From assembly GCA_946894095.1 (NCBI GenBank), contig OX335657.1, positions 620,001 through 684,000 on the forward strand: a DNA stretch of 64,000 nt, written 5' to 3'. Position 1 is the first letter of the stretch. Each line of letters begins with the position of its first letter. The notes below the pieces were generated by a model. It saw only the letters and a program-made list of their open reading frames with translations. It did no database searches and was not told the DNA's origin. The translations under genes were made by a program, and so were the position numbers. This document shows positions 44,934-56,562 of this stretch, in pieces. Source of the DNA: Incurvaria masculella. Its lineage: Eukaryota; Arthropoda; Insecta; Lepidoptera; Incurvariidae.

Positions 44934-45356
44934 ATACTACGGCAATCTTCCAATTGTCGAGCGGATCGACGCTCAGGGACGCGAGCACTTGCTTCCCATA
45001 TCAACGGTCATGGGTTCAATGTCCGTCCCGTCAATGCACCACTTTCGTTCTATATCCGAGTTGAATTTTCGTCACTAATTAATGTTTAGTTAAACTGTAG
45101 GTCCCCTTGCTCAACTAGGGGATAGAGTTAAGGTATGAAAAGATGGTCGAATCGGTTACGAAAAATTGTCCGTGTTTTTCATCCAGTTCAATTTATCCGT
45201 GCTCGTAAAGTGAACTTATGGCAATAAAAGATAAGGAGTGGAGTGGAGAGTAAGATATGGCATAGAACCTAATTCCTTCGGTAATGTGGTGTATTGGGCT
45301 AATATTATAATGGTAGTTTTGTGGTGTTAGCCATCCATGTCTGGTTGCATAAAATA
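44934..45356 (+). mobile_element. SINE with tRNA-like head
   Basis: Head ATTGTCGAGCGGATCGACGC, then GGGTTCAATGTCC, then body and tail ATGTCTGGTTGCATAAAATAA. A second tail piece (45364-45442) follows at once, giving a tail repeat. Confidence 0.75.
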
Positions 45357-45363
45357 AAAATCT

Positions 45364-45442
45364 AGAAGAATGCGGTATGCTAGGCTAATATCATGACAGT
45401 GGATGTGGTATTAGCCAACAATGTTCAGTTCAATAAAAAATG
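45364..45442 (+). mobile_element. Extra SINE tail fragment
   Basis: Repeats the 3' end of the body (GGCTAATATCATGACAGTGG to CAATGTTCAG) directly after a complete tail. Confidence 0.55.
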
Positions 45443-45821
45443 GTGTCATAATTGGACCGTGGCACGTAACATTAGCCGCTAATAACCGTTACGCGCGGGA
45501 ATAAGGAACAACTTATCGACGTCAAGAAACGCCACGTAGCCTAAGCGATAGTTATACCCTATTGCGAGCGATTCCGAGTCTAGTGCTTAAAGTAACTCAA
45601 CCAGTCATTAGATCGATGTAATAAGCAGTCGGTGTACGAATAGGCGCTTACTTTCCTGTTTGGCTCTAAGTTCTAAGGCTCTAAATTGTGAGATTTATAT
45701 TTTTAAGGAAACATAAAGGGAACACTGGTTTTCGCTACAAATGTAGAGACAGAAATTTGAAATTGTTAACGCACATATCTCACAAGATATGTGCCGTTAT
45801 TTGTATACCATTTTAGATCTG

Positions 45822-45943
45822 TTACGTTTTTATGTAACTGGATATGTATGGTTAATACCACACTTAACGTCATGATATTATTACAAAACGCCTTATGGAA
45901 ACGTGCCAGGGTTTTCATTTTATATTGCACGGCTAAAATTAAG
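45822..45943 (-). mobile_element. SINE 3' fragment
   Basis: Tail TTTTTATGTAACTGGATATG and the adjoining part of the body. Head lost. Confidence 0.6.
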
Positions 45944-46186
45944 TGTGTGCAAAATATGAACAACTTTATTTGACCATATTGTATTTAATGTCATGGTACG
46001 AACCCATATACATACATGCCGTATGCTGATAGCGAACTATGAAGGCGCCGGGTGTAATCGGCGTACGATGTGAAATAATGAGAAATGAGAAACGATGAGA
46101 AATTCGATCAATACTGAACCAATCAGAAGCGTTTACATCCCACCTTCTGCGCACTTACTGGGTACTATATTAGGCATCCACTTCTG

Positions 46187-46596
46187 ATTGTTTTTTTTTA
46201 CAATATGACATGGACGGCTAATACCACACAACAACCGTTATAAAATTGATCCAATACCCCACATTCCAGAAGGAATTAGGTGCCATGCCAGGACTTTCCC
46301 TTTATGAGCACAGCTACACTGAACTGGATGGAAAACACGGACAATTTTTCATTGCCGCTTCGAACATCTTTCATCCAATGCGATGGTACCAACCAGATGG
46401 GCTTAAACCCTACCACCTAGTAAGGGAAAGGGATCGACAGTTTTACATGGATTCCGAACCATGGAGCTGCTCGCATTCGTGACAAAATGCACTTATCAAA
46501 CTCAGAAATAGAAACAAAGTGGTGCGAGGATTTGAACCCATACCTCCGGTATGGTAGGCAAAACCCCGTGCCAGTAGGCTACGAGCCACTCAGAAG
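46187..46596 (-). mobile_element. SINE with tRNA-like head, complete
   Basis: A-rich tail, complete body and head with box-B complement GGATTTGAACCC. Close to the copies at 32171 and 37290. Confidence 0.82.
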
Positions 46597-47344
46597 AAGA
46601 AGTATGCAGAATTGTTCGAAACTCCTCACATATTTTCTCACATCTTACGCTGGTTCAGCCCCTGGTGTTGACACGGTGTTGATCGTGTAGTATCATATAT
46701 CCGTCCATCAATATGCCATCAGTCTGATCATCATCAAGGTCACGGACCAGAACTCTTCGTCGTACAGTTAAACCGGCAGAGTACTGTACTAGCGCAGTGC
46801 TGTGCAGTGCGTTCGACAGTGAGTCCCGTGAGTGATCTACAACCTCGAGTCAACAACATCTGGCTGGCAACGGTTGTTTGCGATGCATTGAGCACAAACA
46901 CGGAATGTATTAAGACTAATCACTGGTGTGGCCTAGATTATGCTCACAATGATTACTTTAGATCTATCAGGCGCGAATCCAGGATATCGTTAAAGGAAGG
47001 GCGACTATTTTGGAAGACAAAAAGGTAATCAGATATGTTTTATTTTGTGTGAGAACTTTCTTATGGTTGACAAAAAAAAATGTCATGGCTCTTGCTTTGA
47101 AATAGGAGGGCGAAATTGCATTCATTGCCCGCTCTCTAGACCCGCGTGTGGTCTATGTATATGTAATGTAGATATCAAATATGCAAAATACACGACAACT
47201 TCAATCGGAATTGTTTCTAGGTAAATTACCTATGAGGTAAATTTACTAGGTGCATTGGGATATTTGGTGTAAGACGACTCTCAAGCCTTTCGAACTTTTT
47301 CGGGGCTGCACAAATCTTGTCGACCGGCCGGCATCCACTTGATC

Positions 47345-47577
47345 GCATGTATACAGGTGTGACGTCGTTGTCTACCTGACGCGCTACTCACCATCCACTT
47401 GACGCAGTCAAGGCAGCCGGTCTGCGCGGCGGCGTGCACGGGCAGCATGCCGTCACGTGCGCGCGCTCCAGCCGCCCGCCCGCCTCCAGCACCAGGTAGC
47501 GCAGCACGGCCAGGTGGCCCTCCTGCGCCGCCAGGTATACAGGTGTGACGTCGTTGTCTACCTGACGCGCTACTCAC
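47345..47577 (-). pseudogene. Tandem copies of the ankyrin exon (frameshifted and deleted)
   Basis: Two extra copies of the exon lie head-to-tail behind the functional one. Copy 2 runs from about 47558 to its donor at 47392. It is nearly identical (two substitutions noticed) but lacks one base in a GC-repeat run and has no intron acceptor of its own, because it follows the first copy's GTGAGT after about 16 nt. Copy 3 (47345-47372 and just below) keeps only the first bases and a piece of the end, TCAAGTGGATG. Repeat units are 187 and 186 nt apart. The high identity argues for a recent duplication, or for an assembly error; this sequence alone cannot decide. Confidence 0.8.
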
Positions 47578-47761
47578 CATCCACTTGACGCAGTCGAGGC
47601 AGCCGGTCTGCGCGGCGGCGTGCACGGGCAGCATGCCGTCACGTGCGCGCGCGTCCAGCCGCCCGCCCGCCTCAAGCACCAGGTAGCGCAGCACGGCCAG
47701 GTGGCCCTCCTGCGCCGCCAGGTATACAGGTGTGACGTCGTTGTCCATCGCCGTGTTTGCG
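47578..47761 (-). CDS. forked: Forked/espin-like exon 2: ankyrin repeats
   Basis: A 184-nt exon covering residues 72-133. The acceptor is TTGCAG and the donor GTGAGT. It encodes one and a half ankyrin repeats with the motifs [19 protein letters not shown] and [12 protein letters not shown]. These correspond to the espin segment with TPLYLACQEGHL and GMTPLHAAAQMG. The exon ends in phase 0 at KWM, followed directly by the next ankyrin exon. Its sequence is repeated almost identically just downstream (47345-47577), which places a second donor 186 nt further on. Use of that donor would keep the frame open and insert 62 residues. Confidence 0.9.
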
Positions 47762-48476
47762 CTGCAACAAGCGAGAGGGGATATTATTGGTAAGTTATAA
47801 GTGTATGGCTTAAAGTAATGTTTGGGATGCTAAAGAATATTTTGAAATGGAAGAGGATGTAGGGAACAATTTTTCGCTGAGGAAAAGTCCTTGCGAAAGC
47901 CCAGAATACGTCGAGACAGGATCCGAACCAGCAAAACATATCATCTGTCAGGATTTGTCCTGAAATGTGAGGCTTTTGGGGTACCTGTCAGGAATACGAG
48001 AGAACTAGGCAAATGTCAGGACTTTACTTTGAGTCTAATAATTATGTAATTACATTACAATAAGATGTACATGGTAACCCTAACGTAAGCATTGTTATCA
48101 AATACTTAGATTGTTTTGGATCCCTGGCTCTAAAGGTTTTCATTTTTAATTATTAAAAGATTCGTATGAAACATTTTTCAAAATTATTGCGCAAGCAACA
48201 AAACCACACAGCTCGATCCACAGATCTGGGAATTTAATTTTTTGGGATTTTTTCATGTAAATTTTCATGGAAGATTATAATATTCTTTAGCGTTCGTGTT
48301 TACGTGTTACATGTCGATATTTTTTTTCTGTGTTAACCTAACCATCTGAAAAGTCCGATCCGACCGTAAAGAAGCTTCGCTTCAACAATAAAACACCGTT
48401 CAAGTGTGTCTCATTCGAGCACCAAGGGTTTCGCATAAATTTGTATGTAGGTAGCTCTTCCTTCACGGAATGCTTT

Positions 48477-48790
48477 TTAGGGTTCCGTACCCAAAGGGTA
48501 AAAACGGAACCCTATTACTAAGCCTCCGCTGTCCGTCCGTCCGTCCGTCCGTCCGTCCGTCCGTCCGTCCGTCCGTCAATCACAGGGCTGTATCTCATGA
48601 ACCGTAACAGGTAGGAAGTGGAAATTTGCAGAGATTATGTATTTATTTTGCCGCTATAACAACAAATATGTAACATCATAAAATAACAATAATTAAAGGG
48701 GGGGGGCATACAAAAAACGTGTTTTTTTTTATAAATCTTTTGCTATGGTACGGAACCCTTCGTCGACTCGCACTTGGCCGCTTTTATTAT
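48477..48790 (-). mobile_element. Microsatellite-associated lepidopteran repeat
   Basis: AGGGTTCCGTACCCAAAGGG, a (CCGT)n microsatellite (48531-48577), CTGTATCTCATGAACCGTAA and GGTACGGAACCC to TTGGCCGC. A mirror copy is at 63358-63665. Such elements are common in moths and butterflies; assignment to a transposon class is not made. Confidence 0.75.
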
Positions 48791-51700
48791 ATTATAAACT
48801 ACAAAAAAAAATTTGCGGGTTTTTTCTTTCCTGATGCTGTGAGACCTTTTTTCATGCCAAATTTTATAATTCTGGGTCAGATGAAAGTACCCTATAGGTT
48901 TTAATTATTATGGCCGTATTTTTTGGTCGCGCTGATAAAGAAACCATTTAACCAATGATTTAATATAAAGTTCAACATAATATCTCGTTGTATTCCTACG
49001 AAAAGGTGTCTTGATAGACAGACAGATAGACGAACAGACTGACAACGAACTGGGAAGGTTTCAACTATCAGTGGAAAGCTTCGCAACGTTTACGGTCGAC
49101 TCGTAAGAAATAATTAATTTAGTAGAGTAAAATAGATTTTACGATTCGGAGGCCCATGCCTAAAAAAGAATTTGAGATTGTACATTAAATCAAAAATAAT
49201 TGATATGAGAATAAAGCGTGCGTTATGCTCGTATATTACATTATCACTGAAGGTCAACATGCAGAGCGAGTAGAGAGCAATGTATCCAGAATAGAGGTCG
49301 TGGCGTGTCGCACGGACACAGCGATAACTCGACGCGAGACTTTCTTGATGCCGGATCTACACTGTCGTTTTGATTGTTTTTTTTTTTTTGTTTTTTGGTT
49401 ATAATCGTTATATTTTTTTCGTAAGTTAGCAATTCGTTTGTACATGTTGTGTTTGTCCTTAATTGTAGAAAAAAACTATACGTCGCGATTGTATAGAAGC
49501 AGAAATGAAAACAAACATATCGTAACACACACATATTGCGTTTTATTATGCAGCATTTAATATAATCAAATATGAACAAATGATACACATTAATTTCTGG
49601 ATACTTCGAAATATATATAAGAAAATTCTAATTTATCGGAAACAACAAAAGAGGTAATATTTTAATATTTGTCGAGGTTACGGTTTCCCGGTGGGCGATG
49701 GAGGACTGAGCCGAACTGATTAGACCGTAGATTAGGCAAATATGTACAGGGTTAAGTTAAGAACATTTATATTGTATTAATAGTAGGAAATCTTTTGTAT
49801 TTTAATTCCATACTTGTATATTAATTCCATAATATGTCATATCTTAGAATACAATTTACGTAAAGAGAATAGTTACTATAATTTCTTAATAATATGCCTT
49901 TTTTTTTGGTACCGTGTACATATTATAATACAGTCTGGTGTTTATAATTTAGTTGTACAAAAACTTAGACCGCAGTGTGTACTCGCCATGGATCGGAACC
50001 GCCGCCGACAAGTTTCACTTTCCACGGAGAAAATGTTGCGCTCAGAATAGCTGAGATACACTTACTGGATATAATTTGAATTTTTGTCCGCAAATAGTTA
50101 TCCATAAATATTTTTATATATCTCTCATACATAATGGAATTCTAAAAATGCATATGAGCTACAATATCCATTATCATTTGCTTATTTATAATTATTTAAA
50201 AAAGTGGTACAGGAATGCTTATGACTGTCTATGCTCGCCTTACATTAATTCAATAATATAATATTGTTGTATTAGTTGAATTGTCTATTATTTCACGTTT
50301 CAAACAATACCTGCCCTCAACCGCATCGGCCGAGTTTAGGATACCATTGCCATACCTTGAATGATTTTATCATCTAAGAGTACAAGCTTCCTTACAATTA
50401 ATTTCTTCACGGCAGAACACGAAAAACAGAATTTGCTATTACGACCCAAAAGCCAAACCCAAATAGTATATTTTAAGACACATGTCACTTAGTTAATGAG
50501 CTTTAGAATATAATTCGCATTGTAAACACCCAATTTTATATTATTACAATACATAAAATACTAGTAAATACTTGTAGCTCCATTGATATATAATTCCAAC
50601 GAAAAACGGTCGACTTTTTCCCAATTGTCTCATATTTAACACCGCTGATCATTCCTTACTTAATTCACAATATCTAGAATATAAATAAAGACAGCCAAGT
50701 ATGAAAATAAAATTAATGGGACCGTTCCTAAGAATTCAATTAAAATTAAAATAAATTGTTGAAACTATAGATAATAAAGATTAAAAAAAATATTTTTATT
50801 TAATTATTTTATATGGATTATACTTCGATCAAGACTAAAACAGTGAAAAATTAATGGATTCATCAATAGTGCGGGACAATCATTATCCTGAAAAGATTAT
50901 GCAATTTTGACGGAAAGAAAATCTTTGAATGTTCAAATAAATAAAAAAGGAAACATATTGATGGCGGGAACCAACTCGAAACTCGTGGAAATCAATGCAG
51001 AATGAATCGTTTTCCATCCTTTTTTGAGTGAAATTGTGTTTGATATTTCAGTATGGATATCAATATGTATCCTTTGGTTATGTAGCCTATGTTAAGACCT
51101 TGAGTGAATATGTGATTCAATAAAGATATTTGATTTAATTTAATATTAACAGTGCATCAAAATGTTATTAACTTTTCTTGCTTCCAATATTTCAACGAAT
51201 ATCTACGATATTATTCTGTAACACCTCGTATACGTTGACAAGCTCCGTCGTTGTGGATTCAATCCGAGTGAAATCGGAGGCATCGACCAGTTGTGTCACT
51301 CATTAGCTAATAAATCGTATTTATTAAGATGGCGGAGCTGACTGATTGGGCTATTGTCTGCTGACTGACTATGGGAGGCTCGGCTCGTATTGGCTTTCAT
51401 ACGGCGGCATGGCGACTACATCTTTTTAAACTTTATAATTACCTAATGAAATTACCTAATTCATTAATTTGAAATGATCCATCGTCATCTACATTAAAAC
51501 TTTGTAATCTTATTTTGAAAATATTCAAAAAAAGTTTTTGGATTGTTTGAACACTCCAGCGACAGAGTACTGCCTCTGAGCTCTACAGAAAATCAGCCAA
51601 CAAATTTCTCAACTATGTTAGAATAGACAGAATGATTTCCCTATCTACTACTAGTAGGCGCCGTTTTCGTGTATCAATCCTACACATTGACTGTAATCAT

Positions 51701-52821
51701 TGAGAAAACCACCTAATTGCAGTCGATTTTTCGAGTCGGATTTATTATCCGAAAGATATCGTTGCATAACTTTAAATTATTGAGATAACGGTAATGGCGC
51801 ATGCATGAAAATACATAAAAATATTTAAGAAGAGTAATGAAGTATTGGTGCAAAAGATTTAGTCACAAGTTGATTTGTTAATTGGCTGAATAAAAGGGCC
51901 CAGAAATAAAGATTTTTTTTATTACTTGTAGATGAACGTGGCAAGATTTCAACATTATGTTGTTTCTTTATTAGTATATTAATTATATGACTAAATATGT
52001 AAGTATATTATTTGGTCTTCTCTTCTGGTTGTATCATCATATGGAATGACGTCATACCTACTCTGCTTCATTATTTTATTTACAATTATTAATGTAGGAA
52101 AGTTATTATGGACATGTGATTCTAATTCCAAATTGTAGGATCAGTTCTAGCATTGGCTTAGTTATATATGTAAATATAGAATTTAAAAAAATCTTAATAA
52201 AAAATGTGTTTGTCAATTTTCGATCATCCTCTTTACTCAAAGGTTTTCTTTGGCATTGAACTCTTTTAGAACGGCTACTTGTGAAACACATCAATAGATG
52301 AATGGTTTTATTTATGTTGCAGGGATATTATCAAGGCCCAAGGAGCGAATGTTCGTTGTACTAAATTGCAAGTGTTTCACAGTGTTTTGGTGCCACTGGA
52401 GCAGTGCATCGCTTTAAGGTCCTTGCTTACGGTGACGCTTGGTTCGGGTTATCTCTTACCCTAAAATATGGTCGAGAGAGGTGATGGCTGTTCCCGGCGT
52501 GATGCTCGTGAACGGGTTATGTTTGTGGGGACTGGCCTGCTCCAATTGGCAACTTGTTAGTTAATAGTCTTTGCAAATAAAATGATATTTGTCATGAACT
52601 GTTGCATACCGCATGGATTTAAAATTTTTGTCAATGAATGTTAATTTAGTGTTAAATCTATGTTTTTGTTAAAAAATGGACACACAATTTTGTAAATTTA
52701 GACTAAGTGGACGTTGAAAAAAAAAACAGCGTAGTTTCTTTCCAGTTCTTCTTCGCTGTGTTTTGTTTCTCTGAACTGGCCAATGTTAATATATGACAAA
52801 TCAGAGTGCAGTGTACTGCAG

Positions 52822-53037
52822 GTCTATTCCTGGCATTCCGTAATCAGGAATCCAGAGTCTCGAAAACCGCTTTCGAGCGGTTTTCAAAGCGATGTTCTCG
52901 ACGAAAATATTCCTATTTCCTTAATTTTTTTTTATTAATCAAGGTTTTCCGTCGAATCGCTTTGAAAATCGCTATAAAAGCGGTTTTCTAGACTAAGGAT
53001 TCTTGATTCCTGATTACTGAATGCCAGGAATAGATCG
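52822..53037. mobile_element. Palindromic MITE
   Basis: Terminal repeats of about 80 bp starting TCTATTCCTGGCATTC and ending in the complement, with inner GAAAACCGCTTTCGAGCGG motifs. A diverged relative is at about 63755-63955. Confidence 0.75.
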
Positions 53038-53202
53038 GATGTCTATGGATGATGAATAAACAATACAATACAACATAATACAATATGTATAATTGGCTAA
53101 GCGGAGTTTCGGTCGTCGCTCCCGTCCTTCCTTACTCGTTGTTATATGTCGTGGGACAAAACCGCATTTGTGAACATGTTCTTAGACGTTCGACCGCCTC
53201 AC

Positions 53203-53417
53203 CGTCTCCTGCCCGCGTAGGTGTCCGCTCTGGCCCCCGCCCCTGCGTCCCGCCGCGGCAGCTTGGCGGAGGCGGCGGCGGTTGCGTTGATGCGGTTCGC
53301 TTTGACCAGGCTCTTCTTGTATTTCTTGATGAAGCTGCGTGAGAGAGAGCGGTCGCGCGTCCCTGCGCCTGCGCCTGCGCTGCCCAGCGACGCCATCTTG
53401 GATTTCTTCAAGGTCAT
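53203..53417 (-). CDS. forked: Forked/espin-like exon 1 (tentative N-terminus)
   Basis: Residues 1-72 of the model. A GC-rich reading frame starts at ATG 53417, with a second ATG in better context (AAGATGG) ten codons on. It ends at a good donor (GTGAGG). It leaves two bases that combine with the first base of the exon at 47761, so the phase fits. The peptide is basic and Ser/Ala-rich (motif SRSFIKKYKKSLVKANRIN) with no ankyrin signature; I do not recognise it. An in-frame TAG lies upstream, and a possible acceptor (TTTAG) sits about 40 nt before the ATG, so the start could differ. It may be the N-terminus of one isoform, while a longer isoform with more ankyrin repeats starts beyond the window. 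Confidence 0.5.
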
Positions 53418-54868
53418 CTCGAGGCCGAAGTAGCTATAGCCATAGTGGAACTGCCCTAAACTCTCAAGAAGCTAATGTGACTTGAACACTTAATTTTTTT
53501 TATTTTTTTTGCACACGTTTTTATGATCGCCTATAAAGTGAAGTTTGCAAATAAATGGACGATATGTTTAAGTCTGTAATAAAAGTTAGACATTAGTTTG
53601 TTTAATATGTTATATGGAACTTACACAGTAAAGGCAAAAATAGATTGAGTTTCATTTTGAGTTTTTGCTAGCCTTGCTCACCTAACCTACATATAAATAA
53701 AAAACGATATGAGCAAAGTGATTTTATAAATACCTGCACCACTCTATATCGAAAACCAATCAATTTCCTAGTCAATTAAAAAACCGTTTGGGAATATTTA
53801 CGAAACGAACTGTTGCGCAGCAAATTTCTCAAACTTCAGATATTTTTAATGGGATCTTAAATATTGTTTTCTCCGAGACTTAGTTTTGGTCATATTTTTT
53901 TTATTTAATGATAATCTTAGGGCTCGTACCCACACTACGTGAACGATTCAACGTGGATGAATACCACGGTCAGTCACAAGGAGGGAGGAGTCACGTAGTC
54001 CTTATGCTATCTTCTAAAGGATTCACTGCTGCAGTTCTTCTCGTTAATCTTTAAAATCACTACCGCATATACTTTGTTATAAAACCTACTTTAATCTTAA
54101 TTAACATAGCAATCAGTTAAAACCAGCTTGCGTCTTCGTATTGCACACATTTTTACAATCGCTACTTGCTACAATTCAAAGCGACATAATAACGCGTAAC
54201 ATTCATAAAATACCAATTGGATCGCTAGACCGCCTCTCGGCAAATAATGAGAAAGTGAGAAACAGAGAAAATATCGAAAGCTTCGATTCTTGAGAAGAAC
54301 TCTTAAGTCATCGTTATTAATGACTTTTCTTTAACATTTGGCGTTGCTATAGACGGTGTTCACATTAGATTTCATGAAATTTGCTTAAAAAATCAGTCAT
54401 GTGTGGTCCGAAGTGCTTTTAATAAGATTAATTTATCATTGAAACGAAGCAGAGATATTCTTTTACACTGTGTTTTAAATACTTAGTGATGGTACAATGT
54501 AAATGGTTAGTTAAGAGGTTCGAATTATAAACTAATTGGATAAGGTGGCTCGGGTTACGTAATACTAACTGTCAAGTATAATCTACGACACTTGCCAACA
54601 GTCTGTAGCAGACTGCAAAATATCTTGTGGTGTTGCAATAATTAATTATCTGGTTTATTGCAGTTACTGCCGTGTTAGGAACAGTAAAACTTTTAGTGCA
54701 ATATTGTTTTAATATACCTATGAAACTTTTTGCGCATATTATGCTAGAACAATAGAACGTGTTTAAAATATAATATTAATGAATTAAAAAAAATATACAT
54801 TAATAGTTACATAATACGGACATAATATAAAAGAAGTTGGAATAAGCATTATTTTTAATCACATTAGA

Positions 54869-55005
54869 GTGGAGTGCACAATATCCGGTCAGGATTATAG
54901 TAGTGGTTATTCTAGACCTCTCTTTTTTCTCCTTCAGGCGAAAACAAAGGACGGATATATTTTAATTTCAAAATTATCACTAACCGGAGCTTGTGCACTC
55001 CACGT
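54869..55005. mobile_element. Short MITE
   Basis: Terminal repeats GTGGAGTGCACAA..TCCGGT and the complement at 54984-55003, about 135 bp. TTAGA occurs just outside both ends (54864-54868, 55006-55010) and may be the target duplication. Confidence 0.65.
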
Positions 55006-55254
55006 TTAGAAATGAGGAAAAAAAGCACAACTATTTCGCAGTCAATCAGTCAGGTATTAGCAAACTTCACTTCTTCACAAAAGAACAACATTCTTAGTAA
55101 AATCACATCTTTTCACACGAAATGAAGGATCGTTCGGAAAAAAGCTCTCCGCGCAAAGCACGCGCGTGCGCTAGCTGCGGCGAGGCTGCCGGGCCGCGGG
55201 CGGCGAGCGACTGTGTCGCGCGGAGGCCTCCACGCGCGGCGCTCGACTACCGGA

Positions 55255-55292
55255 GCGGCTACTGTCGCACATTACATTACCATATACTATAC
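55255..55292 (-). promoter_or_regulatory. Candidate core promoter, minus strand
   Basis: On the minus strand a TATA-like TATAGTATAT (about 55281-55291) lies about 28 nt before an arthropod-type initiator ACAGT (55261-55265). The sequence downstream (55262 to about 55120) is an isolated GC-rich island in AT-rich DNA, as expected of a 5' untranslated exon. It points toward the exon at 53203-53417. No donor could be fixed. Confidence 0.4.
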
Positions 55293-55331
55293 CGTGCTCT
55301 ATCTGAGATGATAGAATACTACTATACTAAC

Positions 55332-55514
55332 TAGGGCTTGAGCCCGCCCGGGTTGGTATTATCGCATTGGATGAAAAGATGGTCGAAGCGGCATTAAAAA
55401 AATACAGGGAAGGTCCTGGCATGGCACCAAATTCCTTCGGGAATGTTGTGTATTGGGCTAAAATCATAACGGTAGATGAGTGGTATAAGCCATCCATGTC
55501 AGGTTGCAAAAAAA
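55332..55514 (+). mobile_element. SINE 3' half
   Basis: Starts within the body at GCCCGCCCGGGTTGGTATTA and runs to CATGTCAGGTTGCAAAAAAA. Truncated head, typical of retroposition. Confidence 0.78.
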
Positions 55515-56084
55515 AACTATACTATCTGTCGTTTTTAGGGTTCCGTGTCTCAAAAGGAAATAAGGTCCTTATTTACAGGACCAGTCTGTCAAGACTCCTT
55601 CTCAGGAATACTCTCAGGAGGTATTAAGTGGAAATTATTATCAAATTATTCGGTCTGAAGCAGGTTACTCCACTAATTATGAATCGCATTTGATGATTAT
55701 TTTTTATTACGAGAAATGAAGAGAATTACATACAAACATATGCAAATATTATGAATGCAGATATTATGACCCTAAAAATATTATACATCTAAGCAGAAAG
55801 TGTAATGAAATACCATAGATGTAACTTCAACTGAATATTATTTAAAAAGTATTTTATTAATTATATTTGACATGATGGATATTTATTGACTTTATTAACT
55901 TATAATAAGCAACCACTTCAGAATAATGTGTAAATTGCATAGATCAAACTGTATCAAAGAATCGAGCAGATTTGCGTTAACTTGCAGTAGAAAGGTCAAT
56001 GACATGAGCAAATAGAGGTCAAAGTCATCCGCTGACTGGAGGTCATTTGCTGCTTTGTAGCATTTGATACCAGAGTGGTCAGTC

Positions 56085-56425
56085 TGAGTTCTCACCTAAA
56101 TTGGCGTTTACGGCAAACCGATCGACTGGCGTTTTCTCCAAACTCCATAAAGATATTCTGTGGTTTTACTTCTTCAAGCTGTCAAAGTCAAACGCGGACT
56201 TCCGATTTGTATGAAAACGCGGAGTGGACGTAAACGGCAACGTCGACGTATTTACGGCAACGTTGAGTAAGCTGTCAAATCAAGCTCGGACTCGCAAATG
56301 TTAGTTCGCTTAACGCTCGCTGCGCGCGCTCTACAATTTCTCCATACATTAAAAAACGCCAGACGATCGGTTTGCCGTAACGCCAATTGAGGTGACAGCT
56401 GAGACTACCGGCTCAGACACCATGA
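56085..56425. mobile_element. Palindromic MITE
   Basis: Arms of about 85 bp: TTGGCGTTTACGGCAAACCG at the left and CGGTTTGCCGTAACGCCAAT at the right. A single diverged arm recurs at 12170-12265. Confidence 0.7.
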
Positions 56426-56562
56426 GGCGGACGAATAAGCTGTCTCGCTCAGACGTTTAATGGTTGGCGCCGCGTATGACTCCAGCACTTTCGCTAAACA
56501 TGACCTGGCAATAGCTCCACATATGTCGAGTGATTAAAATTATTTAGAATATACCATCGATA

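Larger units (their letters stand above)
41250..47577 (-). other. Intron between exons 2 and 3 (6,328 nt)
   Basis: GTGAGT..CACTCAG. Contains the foldback palindrome, dispersed repeats, SINEs and, at its 5' end, the extra ankyrin-exon copies. 43120-43700 and 43790-44590 show nothing recognised. A plus frame at 46807-47028 ends at a GTAATC donor but is unassigned. Confidence 0.75.
47762..53202 (-). other. Intron between exons 1 and 2 (5,441 nt, tentative)
   Basis: GTGAGG..TTGCAG. Contains the microsatellite-associated repeat (48477-48790) and a palindromic MITE (52822-53037). 49100-52800 is AT-rich with no gene or repeat I can name, apart from a LINE-like tail at 51040-51140. Confidence 0.5.
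10820..53417 (-). other. forked: Forked/espin-like gene, visible part (11 exons)
   Basis: Overall model of the only host gene supported here. Exons, 5' to 3' on the minus strand: 53203-53417 (tentative), 47578-47761, 41067-41249, 39117-39236, 38053-38338, 33577-33780, 31666-31813, 24909-24992, 23548-23659, 21971-22175, 10820-11403. All flanks are GT..AG and every junction keeps phase, giving 2325 nt or 775 codons with no stop. The family (Drosophila Forked, vertebrate espin) cross-links actin into parallel bundles in bristles, stereocilia and probably scale-forming cells. Domain order matches: ankyrin repeats, low-complexity linker, polyproline, WH2-like module. The C-terminus is missing because the last exon ends on a donor at 10819 and no further exon is recognisable down to position 1. 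Exons are GC-rich inside AT-rich introns of 0.8-10.6 kb. Orthology is inferred from motif and domain resemblance, not a search. Confidence 0.88.

Noticed and set aside
48531..48577. CRISPR-like short repeats
   Set aside because: A simple tetranucleotide array with no spacers, in a eukaryotic genome.
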